Source of the DNA: Bacteroidota bacterium
GTDB lineage: Bacteria; Bacteroidota; Bacteroidia; Chitinophagales; Saprospiraceae
Direction of reading: 5' to 3'
Assembly (NCBI GenBank): GCA_008501835.1
Contig: QQUB01000857.1
Span: forward strand, 1-5,176
Length of the DNA: 5,176 nucleotides
Positions within the stretch are counted from its first letter, which is position 1, and each line of letters begins with the position of its first letter. The notes beneath the pieces were generated by a model, which saw nothing but the letters and a program-made list of their open reading frames with translations, did not search any database and had not been told where the DNA came from. Made by a program: the position numbers and the translations under genes. Positions 1 to 5,176 of this stretch are shown here, in pieces.

Positions 1-74
1 CCCTGCATGATTGCGAAGAGGATGCAGATGACAATCCTATTCAGCTTGGGAACACTAATTTAGGAATCTTTTAA
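1..74 (+). CDS. C-terminal end of an upstream operon gene (partial, unassigned)
   Basis: The frame starting at base 3 is open from the window edge to a TAA at 72-74 and gives 23 residues, beginning LHDCEEDADD and ending QLGNTNLGIF. The stretch is acidic and has no hydrophobic segment. This frame is preferred over frame 1, which is also open (to a TAG at 61-63), because its stop lies 9 nt before the next start and its composition looks like a normal soluble C-terminus; frame 2 is stopped at once. From position in the operon (before a large structural gene and the tape-measure gene) it could be the end of a baseplate protein of the Afp11/Afp12 type, but 23 residues cannot show this. The gene's start and bulk lie upstream of the window. 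Confidence 0.6.
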   Translation, partial: LHDCEEDADDNPIQLGNTNLGIF

Positions 75-83
75 ATCAAAAAC
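69..83 (+). promoter_or_regulatory. A-rich translation start region without Shine-Dalgarno
   Basis: The bases before the ATG at 84 read TTTTAAATCAAAAAC. There is no purine-rich GGAGG-like element, and the run is dominated by A, as is usual for Bacteroidota genes, whose ribosomes rely little on the Shine-Dalgarno interaction. The upstream stop (72-74) lies within this region, so initiation is probably helped by ribosomes finishing the previous gene. No separate promoter can fit here. Confidence 0.4.
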
Positions 84-3000
84 ATGAATCCAAATTTTAA
101 GGAATATCCGATTTTCGAGCCTAATCAAGTATTAAGTGCTGATCACCTAAACGACCTGCATGGTTATTTGGAAGAACAATCCAGGCTGACCAGAAACAAA
201 ACCATTGGTGTAGGTATCGTTTGTGGTTTGGAACCAACTTATAATACTCGAACAAATACCCTGGAAATATCTCCCGGGACCGCTATTACCTCCTCTGGTT
301 ATTTAATCCAATCAGAAAAACTTGAATTCAAATCCTTTAGAAAATTTGAAAACAAAGCTGAGCCTCCTTATTCATTTTTCAGCAGGTCAGATAACAATTT
401 TTTACAGGTTTTACCTTTTGATTTTGCCTCAAAATTTAACAGAAAATTTATACAAAAAGTAAAATCCGAAAAAAAAATAAGTGTACTGCAAATCAATAAA
501 CTACGGTACCCCAACTTTCTACCTGACAGGTTGCCAAATATTCCTTTTCCCATACCAACATTAGGATCAATGTTTGAACTCGTTGAGGACAAAACTGAAT
601 TTGACATTGTGGAACAAAGACAAATCCAAAACCTAAATGACCGATTTGTTATTAATAACTGTGTCGTAATGTTTTATTTGGAGACAAGAGATGTTCAGCT
701 CAAAAATTGCGACGTAAATGATTGCAATGACAAGGGAATGACCAGGGAGTTTACTCTAAAAGCAATCCTAATGCCAACGGTGGTTGCTAAAAAAATCCAC
801 CATAGGGAACTATTTTACCGGAAGATAAAAGGGGATGCTACTCAATTACCAAAACTCCAAATAGCCAAATTCAATGCAGCTGCTCAGGAAATAACTTCAT
901 ATTTCGGGTTAAATCAACGATATGGTCAATTAATTCGTGACGTTATCCCCTCTCTTAGTACTGCTATTTTGAATAGCTATAAATTGTTATTTCCAATCCT
1001 TGAAAACGTGTACCCTGAAAATACCCAAAGACAAGTGTTTGCAAATATCAATAATCAATTAACACAATTGGTTAATACCGCTCTAAATGTTAGAAATCAT
1101 TGGGGAATTCAATATCTCTATACTTTTGTAAAAGACCTAATCGAAGCCTATAATGAACTTAGGGAGACGGCAATAAAGTGGATCAGTGAATGCGACACCA
1201 ATGAAAAAATGTTTCCAAAACACATTCTTCTGGGGAAAGTTAAACTCCCTTCTGGTCGTCTTTTTGGAAATGAATTTATCAACAACCCGTTCTCAACCTC
1301 AGGAATCGAAGGAGGATTTGACCCGGAAAATCTTCTGGATAAATACCGGCAGCATTTCACCCCTGTCACACAAATTCAAGCACATCCTTTTCTCAAATCT
1401 CAAGTCATTTCTCTTCATTATAAATTGTACTTGATATTAAGTCGGTTTCAAGGAGTCGGACTGCAGTCTCTTCGATCTGACATCCGGGTAACCCCAAGTA
1501 AATCAAGCAACTATCCATTATCTGAAAGAGCTATTCCTTTTTATTATAACCTTTCCAGTTCGAACCAACATTTAATAAAAAACTGGTCATTTCAGAAAAC
1601 CATAAATGGTGAATTAAAAGATGTCTATGCCTATGATTTATTGGAAAAAAGTATCCGAAGTCTTTCAATGACTTTGGATGATAATAACTTTTATAAAGTT
1701 GAAGGGCATATTGGAAAATCATATCAAACCGTTATCGAAGAATTAGACACCTGGAGAAAGGACTATGGTTTATCGATGGATGTGGTGGCAATTAACTTAG
1801 GTATTGAAGGCAATGCCATAGCACACAAGGATTTTTCATTGTATTTCCAGGATCTTGAATCGGATTTTGATACCTACAAAGAAGAATTGTATTGTTTGTT
1901 GGATAAACAGGCAGCCTATTTCGAAAACCTGGAACTGGATCTTTCCTCATTCTCAATCGATGATGATATTGCCAATTCTTTTAAAAATTATGTCAAATTA
2001 TTACCATTTAAATTTGGGCCGATAGTAACACCTGCCTTTGCTTCTTTAATAGACAGTCAACCTATTACGTATATTGCCCAACCAACAGAAAGAGATTTTG
2101 AAAAAAAGAAAAAAGGACGTCTGGAAATAAATGAAGAGTTATTAGATGTCGGTAACAAGAAGCAATTAAAATTTAATAACTCTTATACCATTGCCGCAAA
2201 ATCAGCTCGTGATAATAATGATAAAGCACTAGGCAGCATTTATCATAACCATAAACTTGAATTAAGTATTGGAGCAACTAGTAAAAAGAACCTGTTGGAA
2301 TATTATTACAGTGAATCCTTTGTTGGAAAAAATCCTGCTGTTTTTGAATGGGCTACCACTTGGGGAGAACGAACCCTTTCTATCATCGATCACATCGATA
2401 AAGTAAAAGAAGCCATTTCATCCGAAAATATTTCAGATTTCCAATTTGAAGATTTTCAATTGAAATATAATGATCTTCTTAAAGAAATAATGGAATACAG
2501 AGACCATATATTCGACCTGGGAGATTCAGCCTCCGTTGAAGAACTCAAGATCATCAACTATTTGGATTATTTACTGAATGATTGTACAACCGAAAAATTC
2601 CAATCCATTGTAAATGAATGGCTTAGAAGGAAGGAAAAATTGGAACAGGAATTTATTTTTTCAAATTTTATCGCAAAACACCCTGAAATGGAGCATGGAG
2701 GTGGTGTACCTAAAGGTGGAACCTTAGTGCTTGTTTATTATGATGAAAAGGCACTTCAACCAACGATTCCGGACCTGCCATTAATTCCTCGACCTTTTCC
2801 TGTCCTCCCCTTTCAGCCCTTTGAACCATTGAAAATAGATGTAAAATCCTTAAAGGAAGATCCTGGATTTATTGCTGACAAGGAAAATAATGAAAAAATA
2901 AAGGAATTGCTAAAAGAGGAAACACTCAGAGTAAAAGCGATAGAAAACACACCTAAAAAACTAACTAAGGAGCCAGATTCCAGAATCGCCAGTTATCGCG

Positions 3001-4364
3001 GAATTAATAAAATGAAATTGGCTAAGGACAAGCTTGATATTAAGGGATTAAACCTTTCGCTTCCCAGAGTTGATTTTCAGTCAAATATTTTGGTTAACCC
3101 CATTTTACCTGATCAGTTTTACAGTATCGAGAAAGGAATTGTCGTTGCTGATTTTTACTTACCCTACCGCTGTTGCAGCGATACCCCATCGATTACATAT
3201 GCCTTCCAGGCTCCTGAAATAGAAATAACCCTGGACCAAAAGGTCTATTACATAGATGATGATTCCGGTAACCATACCATTACGGTAAATCCTAAAGGGG
3301 GTGTTATTACCCCCAAAATTCCGGGACTTTCTATTAACAAAGACAGGAATTACAATTTCAAGCCCTCTCTTTTAAAGGTCGGCGATAATAAATTTAGTTA
3401 TGAAGTTAAAGGCATTCGAAAAGATGCTGTCATAAAGGTTGCCCAGGTCTTTTCCGATTTTGAAATCGAAGAAGTAAAAATTGATGATAAAAATAAAGAC
3501 AAAACAAATCAAATATTATCCATAACCGTAGCTCCTTCAAAACCAGATCTTGACAATGGGTATCAATGGTCAGTTGAGCGTTTGATCTCCCAGGGAAGAG
3601 GAACACAAATTTATGAGTCAAATGACTCCAAATTCACCTTTAACACAAGCTTTGACAAACGTACGAATGCAATAAAAGTCTCATTGACATCCACAGTTGG
3701 AGGTAGTACCGGAGCATCAACAACAAATCGAATTTATGATTACGACAAATTGATTGAAATTAAAACCAGGCTTGAAAAACATACGCCCCAGGTGGAGGCT
3801 GCAAGCTCAATAAATAGCTTTGACCAAAATCTTAGCAGAGGAAAATTTGATAAAATCCCTGCTGATGACCTGAAAGATTATCAAAAATTTAATAAAGAAT
3901 TGTCTGATTTATTAAAAGAAGATAAAGTATCCGATTTGATAAAAGGAAAGAACTCTACACAAGTTGTTGATAAAATAAAAGAAAACCTTACGAAGGCTAA
4001 AGACAAACTGAATGATGATGCAATAAAAAATGACCCTGTAAAACTGGATCAGTATATCAGTATTTACGATGAAGTCGCCAAGGTAGGTAATGCGGTATTA
4101 GCTGTAATAAATGAAGAAGACCTCGATGACAATAAAAAGAAAGAAATAAATACACTGAATAATAAAGTGGCCGAGGATGTCTTGACATTTGAAAAAGAAA
4201 TTGGAATTGTATCCAGTTTAAATAATAAACTGAAGATTTCCAGAAGGGGTCTAGGCAGAGTAGCTGGGTCAAGGGTAAAAGTTACTGGAGCTCCTGATAT
4301 AATTTTGGGAAACCCTCGAAGAAACCCCATTAATCGTGACCGAAATATACCTGACATTAAGTAA
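84..4364 (+). CDS. Large multidomain structural protein of a contractile injection system locus (fibre/baseplate-associated candidate)
   Basis: The product has 1426 residues, with no signal peptide, membrane segment or recognisable catalytic motif. Visible order: residues 5-80 form a compact beta-type domain (FEPNQVLSADHLNDL, then RLTRNKTIGVGIVCGLE, then ISPGTAITSSGYLI), resembling N-terminal adaptor domains of phage-like baseplate or fibre proteins. Residues about 230-860 are mostly helical and include RAIPFYY (482-488), YKVEGHIGK (537-545) and a region near 583-608 rich in Asp, Glu and aromatics. Residues 871-887 are a glycine-rich beta motif (HGGGVPKGGTLVLVYYD), followed by a proline-rich linker (893-915) and a charged helix (919-965). 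Then come LPYRCCSD (1026-1033) with adjacent cysteines, two Ig/PKD-like beta domains (about 1042-1120 and 1121-1206), a Lys/Asp/Glu-rich helical region (1219-1385) and a basic tail. I recall these blocks recurring together in large uncharacterised Bacteroidota proteins. The ATG at 84 is chosen because an in-frame stop lies 12 nt upstream and the adaptor-like domain starts at once. The gene sits just before a tape-measure gene, the slot of the Afp13 tail fibre. A structural role on the particle is inferred; alternatives are a cage or collar protein or a carried effector. Confidence 0.6.
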   Translation: MNPNFKEYPIFEPNQVLSADHLNDLHGYLEEQSRLTRNKTIGVGIVCGLEPTYNTRTNTLEISPGTAITSSGYLIQSEKLEFKSFRKFENKAEPPYSFFSRSDNNFLQVLPFDFASKFNRKFIQKVKSEKKISVLQINKLRYPNFLPDRLPNIPFPIPTLGSMFELVEDKTEFDIVEQRQIQNLNDRFVINNCVVMFYLETRDVQLKNCDVNDCNDKGMTREFTLKAILMPTVVAKKIHHRELFYRKIKGDATQLPKLQIAKFNAAAQEITSYFGLNQRYGQLIRDVIPSLSTAILNSYKLLFPILENVYPENTQRQVFANINNQLTQLVNTALNVRNHWGIQYLYTFVKDLIEAYNELRETAIKWISECDTNEKMFPKHILLGKVKLPSGRLFGNEFINNPFSTSGIEGGFDPENLLDKYRQHFTPVTQIQAHPFLKSQVISLHYKLYLILSRFQGVGLQSLRSDIRVTPSKSSNYPLSERAIPFYYNLSSSNQHLIKNWSFQKTINGELKDVYAYDLLEKSIRSLSMTLDDNNFYKVEGHIGKSYQTVIEELDTWRKDYGLSMDVVAINLGIEGNAIAHKDFSLYFQDLESDFDTYKEELYCLLDKQAAYFENLELDLSSFSIDDDIANSFKNYVKLLPFKFGPIVTPAFASLIDSQPITYIAQPTERDFEKKKKGRLEINEELLDVGNKKQLKFNNSYTIAAKSARDNNDKALGSIYHNHKLELSIGATSKKNLLEYYYSESFVGKNPAVFEWATTWGERTLSIIDHIDKVKEAISSENISDFQFEDFQLKYNDLLKEIMEYRDHIFDLGDSASVEELKIINYLDYLLNDCTTEKFQSIVNEWLRRKEKLEQEFIFSNFIAKHPEMEHGGGVPKGGTLVLVYYDEKALQPTIPDLPLIPRPFPVLPFQPFEPLKIDVKSLKEDPGFIADKENNEKIKELLKEETLRVKAIENTPKKLTKEPDSRIASYRGINKMKLAKDKLDIKGLNLSLPRVDFQSNILVNPILPDQFYSIEKGIVVADFYLPYRCCSDTPSITYAFQAPEIEITLDQKVYYIDDDSGNHTITVNPKGGVITPKIPGLSINKDRNYNFKPSLLKVGDNKFSYEVKGIRKDAVIKVAQVFSDFEIEEVKIDDKNKDKTNQILSITVAPSKPDLDNGYQWSVERLISQGRGTQIYESNDSKFTFNTSFDKRTNAIKVSLTSTVGGSTGASTTNRIYDYDKLIEIKTRLEKHTPQVEAASSINSFDQNLSRGKFDKIPADDLKDYQKFNKELSDLLKEDKVSDLIKGKNSTQVVDKIKENLTKAKDKLNDDAIKNDPVKLDQYISIYDEVAKVGNAVLAVINEEDLDDNKKKEINTLNNKVAEDVLTFEKEIGIVSSLNNKLKISRRGLGRVAGSRVKVTGAPDIILGNPRRNPINRDRNIPDIK

Positions 4365-4376
4365 AACATCTTAATG
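4362..4376 (+). promoter_or_regulatory. Tight intergenic junction with likely translational coupling
   Basis: The stop TAA (4362-4364) of the 1426-residue protein is followed by 9 nt (AACATCTTA) and then the ATG of the tape-measure gene. There is no Shine-Dalgarno element and no hairpin, so both genes should sit on one transcript and reinitiation by the same ribosomes is plausible. That would keep the stoichiometry of the two particle proteins linked. The coupling is inferred from spacing alone. Confidence 0.4.
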
Positions 4377-5176
4377 ATTCATTCACATCAAATACAAACG
4401 CTTTATTTAGACTTAACACTTGACCAACCGGTCAACAAGGAAGTCAATGGTCAAAAAATTGCCCAATTGCAGGATAACCTCTCCAACAAACTGATGAAGA
4501 AGGCATTGCCTTTTATGGAGAATATCCTTAATAATTATTGTGGCAATTCCGAGGACACCGTTTTTATTGATCGATTGGAATTGGATCTATCCATCGAGTC
4601 TTCATCAAATTGGGAGAACCAATTCCCTGCCATGGTGGTTGATGCGCTTGAAAAGGCATTAGCAAAAATGCCTTTTCAACATCAAGAAGTTTTTGACAGA
4701 AAAATTTCCATGCAAACTGCATTTTTTTTCTTTTTTAAAAAAGGCAGATTTCCGTGGAATAGTGAAATGAAAACGGTACCTGAATTGGAAGCTCAGATCC
4801 TAAAATCTAACCCGGATCTTCCCAAATTAAAACCACTTATTAAAAAGGCGCCAATCAGGAAGCGTCTTGTAACTCAATTTAGCGATGATTTTTTCCTATG
4901 GGTAACTCAAAAAGTACTTGGATTGCCCACTGAATTAATTCAAAAAATCAAGCATAAAATAATTCCTGAACTTCAACAAAGGAATACGGTCCGCTTAATA
5001 GAAAATTTCAAATACTGGGTGATCCTAAAAAGTTTAGAACCAAAGTGGAGGAAATTACCTGCTACCGAACTATTGAAACAGGTTACCAATGTCTTAAAAC
5101 CAGGAAACAAGCTGCACAAATTGGATCTTTCAACAATGGATCTAAAACTTACCAAATTAACAGACCTTGAAGATTC
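4374..5176 (+). CDS. Contractile injection system tape-measure protein, N-terminal part (Afp14/Pvc14 type, partial at window end)
   Basis: The reading frame is open from ATG 4374 to the window edge: 267 complete codons, with the C-terminus missing. Tape-measure proteins of Afp/PVC-type systems set particle length and are usually many hundreds to over two thousand residues long, so most of this gene lies outside. Seen: an N-terminal strand-like segment (IQTLYLDLTLD, 7-17), then IDRLELDLSIE (65-75), then a hydrophobic stretch running into FFFFFKKGRFPW (117-128), then RKRLVTQFSDDFFLW (162-176). I recognise this order (RLELDL, hydrophobic-basic-G-x-hydrophobic-PW, RxRLvxQ) as the signature of the CIS tape-measure family. 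Start choice: an in-frame stop lies 12 nt upstream, no other start codon falls between, and starting at the next Met (residue 41) would lose the conserved first strand. An A/T homopolymer cluster at 4722-4742 encodes the FFFFF.KK part; the frame continues correctly through it. The name rests on motif recognition, not on a search. Confidence 0.82.
   Translation, partial: MIHSHQIQTLYLDLTLDQPVNKEVNGQKIAQLQDNLSNKLMKKALPFMENILNNYCGNSEDTVFIDRLELDLSIESSSNWENQFPAMVVDALEKALAKMPFQHQEVFDRKISMQTAFFFFFKKGRFPWNSEMKTVPELEAQILKSNPDLPKLKPLIKKAPIRKRLVTQFSDDFFLWVTQKVLGLPTELIQKIKHKIIPELQQRNTVRLIENFKYWVILKSLEPKWRKLPATELLKQVTNVLKPGNKLHKLDLSTMDLKLTKLTDLED

Noticed and set aside
1..63. Alternative frame 1 for the upstream gene end (TAG at 61-63)
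   Set aside because: It is open only because the fragment is short. The frame 3 tail has a more natural soluble C-terminus and a stop with the same 9-nt spacing as the next junction, but the choice cannot be proven from so few codons.
368..607. Antisense ORF of 79 codons (similar ones at 1148-1369, 1531-1722, 3430-3621 and 4973-5155)
   Set aside because: These are short, antisense to convincing coding sequence, and compositionally what reverse-complemented AT-rich genes produce.
1186..1434. 82-codon + strand ORF in another frame of the large gene
   Set aside because: It is nested in the main frame, which carries the coherent protein pattern on both sides. Its translation has no recognisable features.
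84..4364. Large protein as a toxin or enzyme
   Set aside because: I looked for ADP-ribosyltransferase, protease (HExxH), nuclease, glycosyltransferase and Walker motifs and saw none. The domain pattern is structural, though a weakly conserved effector domain in the helical middle cannot be excluded.
4064..4369. 101-codon antisense ORF over the end of the large gene
   Set aside because: It lies fully opposite a well-supported coding frame and has no domain-like pattern or start context. It is explained as a shadow of the Lys/Asp/Glu-rich codons on the + strand.
4721..4736. Phenylalanine run as a membrane segment or signal peptide in the tape-measure protein
   Set aside because: Only about six hydrophobic residues occur in a row, flanked by polar residues and KK. 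That is too short to span a membrane, and the family motif explains it.
4722..4742. T-run and TTTTTTAAAAAA palindrome (4731-4742) as a transcription terminator
   Set aside because: It has no GC stem and lies inside an intact reading frame in the middle of a conserved motif, so it is coding sequence.

Overview
The window is AT-rich and has two features typical of Bacteroidota: start codons without a Shine-Dalgarno sequence and A-rich leaders. It reads as a slice of a contractile injection system (CIS) operon, most likely of the extracellular, phage-tail-like type (Afp/PVC/MAC/AlgoCIS relatives). No signal peptides or membrane segments are evident, which fits cytoplasmic assembly. The genus cannot be fixed from the sequence.

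Layout, all on the + strand: (1) positions 1-74 hold the last 23 codons of an upstream gene with an acidic C-terminus, which cannot be assigned; (2) positions 84-4364 encode one very large 1426-residue protein with no catalytic signature; (3) positions 4374 to the window end hold the first 267 codons of a gene that looks like the CIS tape-measure protein (Afp14/Pvc14 type), cut off by the window edge. The two junctions are 9 nt each and all three reading frames are in the same phase, so this is a tightly packed operon with no room for internal promoters or terminators.

The tape-measure call anchors the interpretation. Its N-terminal part carries a 'DRLELDL' segment, a 'hydrophobic stretch-KKGRFPW' motif and a following 'RKRLV.QFS' segment in the order expected for that family. 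In Afp-type loci the gene just before the tape measure is the tail fibre, after the baseplate genes. The 1426-residue protein occupies that slot. It is built as an N-terminal fibre/baseplate-adaptor-like domain, a long helical middle with conserved blocks (RAIPFYY, YKVEGHIGK), a GG-rich beta motif followed by a proline-rich linker, a vicinal-cysteine block (LPYRCCSD), two Ig/PKD-like beta domains, a charged helical region and a basic tail. My best inference is a large structural component of the particle exterior or baseplate (fibre, collar or cage-like part), not an enzyme. This protein is the part of the window most worth structural follow-up.

There are no RNA genes, mobile elements, CRISPR arrays or gene-free stretches over 300 bases. 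All other ORFs are antisense or out-of-frame shadows.
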